DNA of 5,708 bases from Solirubrobacteraceae bacterium. GTDB lineage: Bacteria; Actinomycetota; Thermoleophilia; Solirubrobacterales; Solirubrobacteraceae. The notes under the pieces were generated by a model. The model had not been told where the DNA came from, did no database searches, and saw only the letters and a program-made list of their open reading frames with translations. The stretch spans positions 1-5,708 of the forward strand of contig JALOLQ010000112.1 of the NCBI GenBank assembly GCA_025455895.1, given 5' to 3'. The position numbers and the translations under genes were made by a program. How positions within the stretch are numbered: position 1 is the first letter of the stretch; each line of letters begins with the position of its first letter. Below, piece by piece: positions 1-5,202 of the stretch.

Positions 1-162
1 CTGCGCGTCGAGCACGCCGAGCGCCGCGTAGCGGGCGCCGGTCAGCTCGCGCGCGACGTCGAGCAGGCGGTGCAGGACCTCGTCGAGCTCGAGCTCGGCG
101 ACGAGTGAGCGACCGACCTCGAGCAGCCGCTGGAGGCGCTCGGCATCGATCGGCTCGGGCAC
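1..162 (-). CDS. GAF-domain signalling protein, probable sensor histidine kinase (N-terminal fragment)
   Basis: Only the first 54 codons are in the window; the gene continues past the left edge. The reading begins MPEPIDAERLQRLLEVGRSL and ends with the segment LLDVARELTGARYAALGVLD (residues 33-52). That segment is typical of the first helix and first strand of a GAF domain in actinobacterial two-component sensor kinases of the DevS/NreB-like type. The helix before it (residues 7-31) looks like the usual amphipathic linker in such kinases. By family, the missing part would hold the rest of the GAF domain and a HisKA_3/HATPase module, but none of this is visible, so a GAF-containing phosphatase or diguanylate cyclase is equally possible. 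The start is uncertain. GTG at 162 has no Shine-Dalgarno sequence. An in-frame GTG at 195 would add 11 residues and lies 10 bp after a TAGCCT -10-like element. The gene is divergent from the small membrane protein gene at 304. Confidence 0.7.
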   Translation of the reverse strand, partial: MPEPIDAERLQRLLEVGRSLVAELELDEVLHRLLDVARELTGARYAALGVLDAQ

Positions 163-205
163 GGGGGTGAGGGGAGTGTGCGGGCCGGGACCCACGGCGC
201 GGCGG

Positions 206-235
206 AGGCTAGCGGACTGTTGCCCTCCGTGAAAA
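206..235 (-). promoter_or_regulatory. candidate promoter for the GAF-domain gene
   Basis: Read on the minus strand, TTTTCA (235-230) and TAGCCT (211-206) are separated by 18 bp, which resembles a sigma70-type -35/-10 pair (4 of 6 matches to TTGACA, and TAnnnT at -10). Transcription would begin near 198-200. That is just before the in-frame GTG at 195 and about 37 bp before the GTG at 162. The same TAGCCT hexamer sits in front of the MBL-fold gene. This is inferred from motif spacing only. Confidence 0.35.
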
Positions 236-270
236 CCCCTGATCCGAGGCTGGCGCGCGACGACCGGGAT

Positions 271-290
271 CCGCCCGCCCCGGCGGGCGG
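271..290. repeat. GC-rich inverted repeat (hairpin) upstream of the small membrane protein gene
   Basis: CCGCCCGCC (271-279) is perfectly complementary to GGCGGGCGG (282-290) across a 2-base centre. The stem is 9 bp, or effectively 8 bp with a 4-base loop. Offset GATCC (268-272) and GGATC (291-295) flank it. It ends 13 bp before the ATG at 304, so in RNA it would lie in the 5' leader of that gene, close to the ribosome-binding position. No U-tract follows, so it is not a classical terminator. It could be an operator, a leader hairpin or a chance product of high GC content. Confidence 0.4.
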
Positions 291-303
291 GGATCATGTC
301 CCC

Positions 304-549
304 ATGCCCGAGACCCGCTCGCCCTGGCGCCGCGCGTTCAGCGCCCCGCTGCTCGCCGCGGTCGCCGTGCTGATCGCCGCCGGCGTCGCCGTGCTCGTGC
401 TCACCGGCTCGAACCTCGGCGTGGGGGTCGGCGCGGGACTGCTCGGCGTCGCCGCCGTCGTCCTCGTGGGCGCGTTCTTCCTGGCCATCGGCTACGGCGA
501 GGACGACGAGCGCGCACGCGAGGAGCGCCGCCGGCGGGCCGGGGCCTGA
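304..549 (+). CDS. small two-helix membrane protein of unknown function
   Basis: This 81-residue protein starts MPETRSPWRRAF. Two hydrophobic segments follow, at about residues 15-33 and 41-64, joined by a short TGSNLGVG turn. The C-terminal tail (residues 66-78) is highly charged, with an acidic patch followed by an Arg run. The basic N-terminus and charged tail suggest both ends are cytoplasmic, giving a helical hairpin in the membrane. The frame is open back to a GTG at 178, but the ATG at 304 was chosen because the extra 42 residues are Pro/Gly/Asp-rich, not membrane-like, and would run through the hairpin at 271-290. No convincing Shine-Dalgarno sequence is seen at either start. I do not recognise a family with a known role. 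The gene ends 35 bp before the PQQ-type dehydrogenase on the same strand, so the two may be co-transcribed. Confidence 0.7.
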   Translation: MPETRSPWRRAFSAPLLAAVAVLIAAGVAVLVLTGSNLGVGVGAGLLGVAAVVLVGAFFLAIGYGEDDERAREERRRRAGA

Positions 550-584
550 CGCGCCGCACCGTGCGCGCTGCCATCCTGCTCGGC

Positions 585-1790
585 ATGCGCCGCCTTCCCC
601 TCGTGCTGCTCGCCGCCGTCGTGCTCACCGCCTGCGGGTCCGGGCCGGGCGCGGGGGCCACGGTCAGCGCCCCCGCGACCTCCGCGACGCCCGCGAGTGC
701 GCCTCCGGCCTCCGGGGCGGCGAGCGGCGTGCGGCTGCAGCGCGTCGGGCGCTTCCAGGCGCCGCTCTACGTGACCGCGCCGCCCGGCGACCGGCGCCGG
801 ATCATGGTGGTCGAGCAGGGCGGGCGGATCGTCGTCGTGCGCGGCGGGCGGATCCTGCGGACACCGTTCCTCGACCTGAGCGGCATCGTCACCGCCGGCG
901 GCGAGCAGGGCCTGCTGGGGCTCGCGTTCGCGCCCGACTACGCCCGCAGCGGGCGCCTCTACGTGTACTTCACGCGCCGCGACGGCCGCCAGGAGGTCGC
1001 CGAGTACCGCCGCGGGGCGAGCGCCGACGTGGCCCGCCCGGGCTCGCGGCGGACCGTGCTCGTGATGGCCGACCCGGCCTCCAACCACAACGGGGGCGAC
1101 CTGAAGTTCGGCCCCGACGGCCTGCTCTACATCGGCACCGGCGACGGCGGCGGCGCCAACGACCAGTTCGGCCGCCGCGGCAACGCCCAGAACCGCGGCT
1201 CGCTGCTCGGGAAGATCCTGCGGATCGACCCGGTCGCCCGCGGCGGGCGCGCGTACACGGTCCCCAGCTCGAACCCGTTCGCCGGCCGGGCGGGGATGCG
1301 CGCGGAGATCTACGCCTGGGGCCTGCGCAACCCGTGGCGCTGGTCGTTCGACCGGCAGACCGGGGACGTGACGATCGCGGACGTCGGCCAGAGCGCGATC
1401 GAGGAGGTCAACTTCGCTCGCCGCGGCGACTGGAAGGGCGCGAACTTCGGCTGGCGCCCGCTCGAGGGCACGCGGCGCAACTTCGACGAGCCGGCCCCGG
1501 GAGCGGTGCCCCCGGTGATCGAGCAGTCCCACGACGACGGCTGGTGCTCGATCACCGGCGGCTACGTGGTCCGCGATCCCGGCCTGCGCGCGCTCGACGG
1601 CCGCTACGTCTACGGCGACTTCTGCAAGGGCCAGATCCGCGCGGCGACGCTCGCGCCCGGGCGCGCGAGCGGGGACCGCTCGCTCGGCCTGCCGACCGTC
1701 GCGCAGCTCTCGTCGTTCGGCGAGGACGCCCAGGGCCGGGTGTACGTCGTGTCGCTCGCGGGCCCGGTCTACCGGCTCGCGGCGCGCTGA
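585..1790 (+). CDS. PQQ-dependent sugar dehydrogenase family lipoprotein (glucose/sorbosone dehydrogenase fold)
   Basis: This 401-residue predicted exported lipoprotein starts MRRLPLVLLAAVVLTAC. It has a short basic N-region, a hydrophobic core and the lipobox LTAC, with Cys17 as the lipidation site. An Ala/Ser/Pro linker (about residues 18-48) precedes a six-bladed propeller domain (about 49-401). Family motifs in order are EQGLLGLAFAPDY, NHNGGDLKFGPDG with His168, YIGTGDGGG, GSLLGKILRIDP, AWGLRNPWRWSFD with Arg248, DVGQ, GANFGWRP, SITGGY and YGDFCKGQIRA. By homology with soluble glucose dehydrogenase, His168 would be the catalytic base and Arg248 a PQQ contact. The expected reaction is oxidation of the anomeric carbon of aldose sugars to lactones outside the membrane. 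The substrate cannot be told from sequence, and no PQQ synthesis genes are in the window. ATG 585 is preferred over GTG 561 because it gives a clean signal peptide. The gene is convergent with the acyltransferase, with a 6-bp gap. Confidence 0.9.
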   Translation: MRRLPLVLLAAVVLTACGSGPGAGATVSAPATSATPASAPPASGAASGVRLQRVGRFQAPLYVTAPPGDRRRIMVVEQGGRIVVVRGGRILRTPFLDLSGIVTAGGEQGLLGLAFAPDYARSGRLYVYFTRRDGRQEVAEYRRGASADVARPGSRRTVLVMADPASNHNGGDLKFGPDGLLYIGTGDGGGANDQFGRRGNAQNRGSLLGKILRIDPVARGGRAYTVPSSNPFAGRAGMRAEIYAWGLRNPWRWSFDRQTGDVTIADVGQSAIEEVNFARRGDWKGANFGWRPLEGTRRNFDEPAPGAVPPVIEQSHDDGWCSITGGYVVRDPGLRALDGRYVYGDFCKGQIRAATLAPGRASGDRSLGLPTVAQLSSFGEDAQGRVYVVSLAGPVYRLAAR

Positions 1791-1800
1791 GCGCGCTCAG
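1787..1800. repeat. palindrome covering both convergent stop codons
   Basis: CTGAGCGCGCTCAG (1787-1800) is a perfect 14-bp palindrome. It contains the TGA stop of the sugar dehydrogenase (1788-1790) and, on the other strand, the TGA stop of the acyltransferase (1797-1799). Any folding would be the same in both converging transcripts. There is no T-tract on either side. Confidence 0.5.
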
Positions 1801-3191
1801 GCGCTGCGGCGCAGCGCCCGCCGGGCCTCGGCGCGCTCGCGCCACGGGGTGCGCGCGGGCGCGGCCGGCACCGACAGGGCGCCGAGCGCCGCCTCGAGGT
1901 CGCGGGCGATGCGGTCGGTGTCGGGCACGGCCTGCGCGTCGCCGACCACGCCGACGTGCAGCCTGCCCGCGTAGGAGAGCGCGCCGATCGAGAGCGCCTG
2001 CCCGTCGAGCAGCGGGACGGCCGGCCAGGCGCCGGTGACCTCGCGGCCCAGGAGCGCCAGCGGGAGGTCCGGACCCGGGACGTTCGAGACGACGAGCGTG
2101 AACCGCGCGCGCCGCGCGGCGGCCCGGGCCGTGGCGCGGCGCCCGGGTGCGGGCAGCGCGTCGGCGGCCCGCAGCAGCAAGTCGGCGGCCCCGGCGTCCC
2201 CGGCGCGCTTGCGCGCCCGCGTGCGGTCGCGCACCGTCCGCAGCACCCGCGCGGGCTCGCCGCCGCCCAGCGGGAGGTCCACGGCGAGGAAACTGATCCG
2301 GTTCCCGCCCGCGGCGTCGCCGGCCCCGCGGGTGCTGGCGGGCACGAGCGCGCGCACGGCGGGCGGCACGTCCCCGCGGCGGGCGAGCGCCCCGCGCAGG
2401 GCGAAGGCCGCCGCCGTCAGCAGGGCGTCGTTCACCGTCGCCCCGTGCTCGCGCGCCGCGTCGCGCAGCGGCTCGAGCGCCGTCGCGGCGAACGCGGCCC
2501 GGCGCTCGGGGCCCGTCATCGCTTCGAGCGCGGTGGGCGGGGCGGGCGCCGCGAGGCGCCCGGCGGCGGCCACCAGGCCGGGAACGTCGGCCGGGTCCGC
2601 CCGGATCAGCCCGGCGGCGCTGCGCGCCCGGCGCGTGCCGGCGCGGGCGAGCGCGGGGCCGGCGGCCGGCGCGGGCGCGGGCTCCCATCCGGGCGCCGGC
2701 CGGCGCGGCAGGCGCGCCACGCCCGCCGGATCGAGCAGCAGCCCGGCGAGCTCGACCGCCGCCACGCCGTCCACCAGCGCATGGTGGGCCTGGCCGACGA
2801 CGGCGAACCCGTCCGGCAGGCCGCGGACGAGCGTCAGCCGCCAGAGCGGGCGGGCGGGGTCCAGCGGGGTGCCGAGCAGCAGCCCGGCGGCCGCCTCGAG
2901 CTCGGCGGTGCCCGCGGGCGCGGGGAGGTCCACGGCGTGGACGTGGCGGGCGACGTCGAAGCCGGCGTCGTCGGCCCAGTGCGGGTCGGCGAGGCCGAGC
3001 GCCGGCTCGACCACGCGGCGCCGCAGGCGCGGCACGGCGTCCAGCCGCCCGGCGACGTGCCGGCGCAGCGCCGCGAGCGAGGGCGCCGGCCCGGCCAGGC
3101 GCATCGTCCAGCCGACATGCAGCGGGGCGCGCACGGTCTCGAGGTCGAGGAACGCGGCGTCCAGGGCGCTGAGGCGGTCGGGCCGGGGCAC
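1797..3191 (-). CDS. wax ester synthase/diacylglycerol acyltransferase (WS/DGAT family)
   Basis: This 464-residue protein has the length usual for bacterial WS/DGAT enzymes, which transfer fatty acyl groups from acyl-CoA to long-chain alcohols or diacylglycerol to make wax esters or triacylglycerol at the membrane or lipid-body surface. Hallmarks are the N-terminal DRLSALDAAFLDLE (residues 5-18), PLWRLTLVRGLPDG (115-128), the active-site HHALVDG (136-142; HHxxxDG with His137 the presumed base and Asp141), TVNDALL (252-258), VSNVPGP (368-374) and PLLDGQALSIGALSYAGRLH (393-412). Ala/Pro/Arg-rich stretches lie between the two halves (about 160-190). The start is placed at GTG 3191 because GAGGA (3205-3201) lies 9 nt upstream; GTG 3209 would add six residues and has no Shine-Dalgarno sequence. 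An uncharacterised membrane protein is encoded 61 bp upstream on the same strand, possibly in one operon. Whether the product makes waxes or triacylglycerol cannot be told. Confidence 0.93.
   Translation of the reverse strand: MPRPDRLSALDAAFLDLETVRAPLHVGWTMRLAGPAPSLAALRRHVAGRLDAVPRLRRRVVEPALGLADPHWADDAGFDVARHVHAVDLPAPAGTAELEAAAGLLLGTPLDPARPLWRLTLVRGLPDGFAVVGQAHHALVDGVAAVELAGLLLDPAGVARLPRRPAPGWEPAPAPAAGPALARAGTRRARSAAGLIRADPADVPGLVAAAGRLAAPAPPTALEAMTGPERRAAFAATALEPLRDAAREHGATVNDALLTAAAFALRGALARRGDVPPAVRALVPASTRGAGDAAGGNRISFLAVDLPLGGGEPARVLRTVRDRTRARKRAGDAGAADLLLRAADALPAPGRRATARAAARRARFTLVVSNVPGPDLPLALLGREVTGAWPAVPLLDGQALSIGALSYAGRLHVGVVGDAQAVPDTDRIARDLEAALGALSVPAAPARTPWRERAEARRALRRSA
1800..1818 (+). 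terminator. hairpin just past the sugar dehydrogenase stop, possible terminator
   Basis: GGCGCTGC (1800-1807) pairs perfectly with GCAGCGCC (1811-1818) around the loop GGC, starting 10 bp after the dehydrogenase stop. It lies inside the last codons of the opposing acyltransferase gene (tail residues ALRRSA), so it could simply be coding sequence. No U-run follows, as is common for actinobacterial terminators. Function is inferred from position alone. Confidence 0.3.
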
Positions 3192-3252
3192 GGCGGCCCA
3201 TCCTCGCACGCGCGCCGGGCGCCGGGGCGTGACAGGCCGTCGAGGCGGCGCG

Positions 3253-4305
3253 CTACGCGGCGGCGCCCGCCGCGCGCAGCGCGAGGTAGCGCGCCCGCAG
3301 CCGGAACGTCGCGCGCATCGAGCCCGTGACCTCCTCGAGGAACTCCTCGCGGTAGGTCCCGTCGGTGAGCACGGCGATCGCGTAGTAGAGCCCGCTGAAC
3401 GCGGCCAGCGCCCCCGACACGCGCAGCAGCTCGGTCGTCACCGCCGTCCCGGCGACCGCGTCCGGGGCCGACCCGATCCAGGACTCCACGACCGACGGCT
3501 CGATCGCGAGCACCCCGAAGGCGACGAAGAACGCGCCGAGCACCACGGAGACCGTGAGCACCTGCAGGCCCTGGGCGACGACGAGCACGAGCCCGACGTT
3601 CACGAGCTGGTGGCGGCGCAGCGGCGGCGTGCCCGCCCCGGCCTGACGCTCGATCTCGCGCACCTCGCGCGGGACCCGCGCGACCATGAAGACGGTCCCG
3701 ACGGCGACGAACAGCAGCGCGACCTCGAGCACCTGCGTGTCGCTGAGCGACGAGAAGACCTGCCACATCTCGGCGTTGACGAACAGCACGATGCTGAAGA
3801 CGAGCAGCAGCGGGACGGCGCGTGCGAGCAGCGCGAACGACGTGGCGAGCTGCCCGAGCAGCCGCCGCACGCTCCAGACGACGATCCACAGCACGCCGTA
3901 GCCGACGACCGCCCAGACCACGCCGAGCAGCACGAGGTTCGACGCCGCCGTGGCGATCGCGCTGCGCCACTGGCCGGTCATCAGCGGCAGCAGCGCCGGG
4001 ACGAGCACGAACAGCGCCAGTTCGGCCGGGCCGACGCGCGCCGGGACGCCGAGCGCGGGCCGCCCGCCGCGCCGGTTGACGAGCGCGACCGCGGCGAGCA
4101 GCACCGCGACCCCCGCGAGCACCGCCACGACGTTCGCCCACCACGGCCAGGTCAGGTCGATCGCGCCGAGCGACTCGCCCACGAAGACGAGCGCAAGGAA
4201 CGGCACCGCGCGCGTGAAGACGTCCTCGAACGGCGAATAGTCCTCGATCAGCAGCGGCAGGCCCGCGCGGCGCAGCCCGCGCTCGCAGGCGTGCAGGTCG
4301 TCCAT
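3253..4305 (-). CDS. polytopic membrane protein of unknown function (about 8 helices)
   Basis: This 350-residue protein has a cytosolic-looking N-terminus (MDDLHACERGLRRAGLPLLI, then EDYSPFEDVFTRA). About eight hydrophobic segments follow, near residues 32-48, 57-76, 94-111, 119-145, 158-177, 192-209, 234-266 (long, could be split) and 294-313. A basic/acidic loop at 210-232 (VPREVREIERQ) and a charged tail at 318-346 (TYREEFLEEV, FRLRARYLALR) stand out. I see no transporter signature, catalytic motif or nucleotide-binding motif. Similar-looking proteins with a conserved FVGESLGAIDL-like first helix are, as I recall, annotated as hypothetical in other actinobacteria. ATG 4305 is supported by AGGG 7 nt upstream. 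The gene is divergent from the MBL-fold gene and 61 bp upstream of the WS/DGAT gene, so a role in lipid handling is possible but unproven. Confidence 0.8.
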   Translation of the reverse strand: MDDLHACERGLRRAGLPLLIEDYSPFEDVFTRAVPFLALVFVGESLGAIDLTWPWWANVVAVLAGVAVLLAAVALVNRRGGRPALGVPARVGPAELALFVLVPALLPLMTGQWRSAIATAASNLVLLGVVWAVVGYGVLWIVVWSVRRLLGQLATSFALLARAVPLLLVFSIVLFVNAEMWQVFSSLSDTQVLEVALLFVAVGTVFMVARVPREVREIERQAGAGTPPLRRHQLVNVGLVLVVAQGLQVLTVSVVLGAFFVAFGVLAIEPSVVESWIGSAPDAVAGTAVTTELLRVSGALAAFSGLYYAIAVLTDGTYREEFLEEVTGSMRATFRLRARYLALRAAGAAA

Positions 4306-4340
4306 GCCCGCACCCTGACGGGTCGCGCGGATGGCCCGGG

Positions 4341-4352
4341 TAGCCTCGACGG
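4341..4352 (+). promoter_or_regulatory. -10 element implying a leaderless transcript for the MBL-fold gene
   Basis: TAGCCT (4341-4346) lies 6 bp before the ATG at 4353. A TAnnnT hexamer at this distance is the known arrangement for leaderless mRNAs in actinobacteria, where the transcript begins at the start codon. Consistent with that, no Shine-Dalgarno sequence precedes the ATG. A weak -35-like CTGACG (4315-4320) has a long 20-bp spacer, so the -35 is doubtful. Confidence 0.45.
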
Positions 4353-5138
4353 ATGCCGCAGCTCGCCCGCGCCGACATCGGCCTCGTGCGCGCCGACAAC
4401 CCCGGGCCGTTCACCCTCGAGGGCACGAACACCTGGCTCGTCGGCCGCGACCCGTGCTGGGTGATCGACCCCGGGCCGGACCTGCCCGGGCACCTCGACC
4501 GCGTGGCCGCTGACGCGGCCGCTCGCGGCGGCGCCGCGGGGATCGCCCTGACGCACGGCCACGCCGATCACACCGCCGGCGTGCCCGGGCTGCGCGAGCG
4601 GATCGGCGCGGTGCCGGTGCTCGCCGCGGCGTGGGAGGGGGCCACCGGCCGCCTCGCCGACGGCGACGCCGCCGGGCCGCTGCGGGCGATCGCCACGCCC
4701 GGCCACGCTCCGGACCACCTCGCGTTCCTCGCGGGGCGGATCCTCTTCAGCGGCGACGCGGTGCTCGGGCACGGCAGCGTCTACGTCGCCCCGGACCCGG
4801 GGGCGCTGCGCGGCTATCTCGCGGCGCTCGACCGGCTGCTCGCGCTCGAGCTGGACGCGATCTGCCCCGGGCACGGCCCCGTCGTCGAGGAGCCGCGCGC
4901 GAAGCTCGCCGAGTACCGCGACCACCGCCTCGACCGCGAGCGGCGCCTGCTCGAGGCGCTCGCGGAGGGCCGGCGGACCGTGGACGACCTGCTCGACCGC
5001 GCGTGGGCCGACGTCCCGCACGTGCTGCGGCCCGCCGCGGCGGTGACGCTCGCCGCCCATCTCGACAAGCTCGAGGAGGAGGGCCGGCTGCCCGAGGGTG
5101 TGGACCGTTCCGGGATCCCGCGGTACGGTGCCGTCTGA
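4353..5138 (+). CDS. MBL-fold metallo-hydrolase, LACTB2-like, with C-terminal winged helix
   Basis: This 261-residue predicted cytoplasmic enzyme opens with DNPGPFTLEGTNTWLVG (residues 15-31), a signature of the LACTB2/GloB-like branch of the metallo-beta-lactamase superfamily. The zinc motif THGHADH is at 67-73 (His68, His70, Asp72, His73). Other metal ligands are His118 in TPGHAPDH, Asp135 in FSGDAVLGHGSVY and His174 in CPGHGPVV, so the di-zinc site appears intact. The segment from about 187 to 257 (EYRDHRLDRERRLLEAL, then VTLAAHLDKLEEEGRL) fits the C-terminal winged-helix domain of LACTB2-type proteins. Some family members are endoribonucleases and others are annotated as thioesterase- or glyoxalase-type hydrolases; the substrate here cannot be assigned. 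The start is supported by the family N-terminus and the adjacent -10 element. The gene is divergent from the membrane protein gene and 64 bp ahead of the molybdoenzyme gene on the same strand. Confidence 0.9.
   Translation: MPQLARADIGLVRADNPGPFTLEGTNTWLVGRDPCWVIDPGPDLPGHLDRVAADAAARGGAAGIALTHGHADHTAGVPGLRERIGAVPVLAAAWEGATGRLADGDAAGPLRAIATPGHAPDHLAFLAGRILFSGDAVLGHGSVYVAPDPGALRGYLAALDRLLALELDAICPGHGPVVEEPRAKLAEYRDHRLDRERRLLEALAEGRRTVDDLLDRAWADVPHVLRPAAAVTLAAHLDKLEEEGRLPEGVDRSGIPRYGAV
5101..5129 (+). promoter_or_regulatory. candidate promoter for the molybdoenzyme gene, inside the end of the MBL-fold gene
   Basis: TGGACC (5101-5106) and TACGGT (5124-5129) are 17 bp apart, a good sigma70-like geometry (4 of 6 matches to TTGACA, and TAnnnT at -10). 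Transcription would begin near 5136, giving a leader of about 67 nt that carries the palindrome at 5143-5158. The element overlaps the last codons of the MBL-fold gene, so it could also be chance coding sequence. Confidence 0.35.
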
Positions 5139-5142
5139 TTCG

Positions 5143-5158
5143 GTGACGCCAGCGTCAC
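5143..5158. promoter_or_regulatory. perfect inverted repeat, candidate operator or terminator
   Basis: GTGACGC (5143-5149) and GCGTCAC (5152-5158) are perfect inverted arms around a 2-base centre. The repeat starts 4 bp after the MBL-fold stop and lies 45 bp before the molybdoenzyme start. Its centre is roughly +15 from the predicted transcription start, a good position for a repressor operator. The GTGA...TCAC half-sites recall CRP/FNR-type sites, but the spacing is 8 bp instead of 6, so that assignment is not supported. As RNA it could fold into a 6-bp stem with a CCAG loop, but no U-tract follows. Confidence 0.45.
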
Positions 5159-5190
5159 GTTCGGATCGACGCCGCCCACACCGCCAGCAC

Positions 5191-5199
5191 GAGAGGGAG
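5191..5199 (+). promoter_or_regulatory. ribosome binding site of the molybdoenzyme gene
   Basis: The purine-rich stretch GAGAGGGAG contains GAGG (5193-5196), 6 nt before the ATG at 5203. It is the clearest Shine-Dalgarno sequence on the plus strand of this window and fixes the start of the following gene. Confidence 0.7.
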
Positions 5200-5202
5200 T
5201 CC

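Noticed and set aside
561..584. GTG at 561 as the start of the sugar dehydrogenase
   Set aside because: It would put eight residues ahead of the basic n-region; ATG 585 gives a standard lipoprotein signal peptide.
492..1532. Minus-strand open frame of 346 codons opposite the sugar dehydrogenase
   Set aside because: It is low-complexity and has no recognisable motifs, while the plus strand has a full set of family motifs and a lipoprotein signal.
1552..3201. Minus-strand open frame of 549 codons overlapping the acyltransferase
   Set aside because: It is an out-of-frame shadow made of Arg/Ala/Pro/Gly repeats; the frame with the HHxxxDG motif is the real gene.
2834..4432. Minus-strand open frame of 532 codons overlapping the membrane protein and part of the acyltransferase
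   Set aside because: It is low-complexity and Arg-rich, and contains none of the hydrophobic segments of the true frame.
2035..4464. Very long plus-strand open frame (809 codons) antisense to the acyltransferase and membrane protein genes
   Set aside because: Its translation is Arg/Ala/Gly/Ser-rich with no domain, it covers two well-supported minus-strand genes, and such frames arise routinely in DNA of this GC content.
4331..4513. Plus-strand start at ATG 4331 for a 60-codon frame
   Set aside because: It is out of frame with the MBL-fold gene, yields an Arg/Pro-rich shadow, and contains the likely -10 element of the real gene.
5143..5158. CRP/FNR-type binding site
   Set aside because: The half-sites GTGA and TCAC are 8 bp apart, whereas CRP-family sites have 6.
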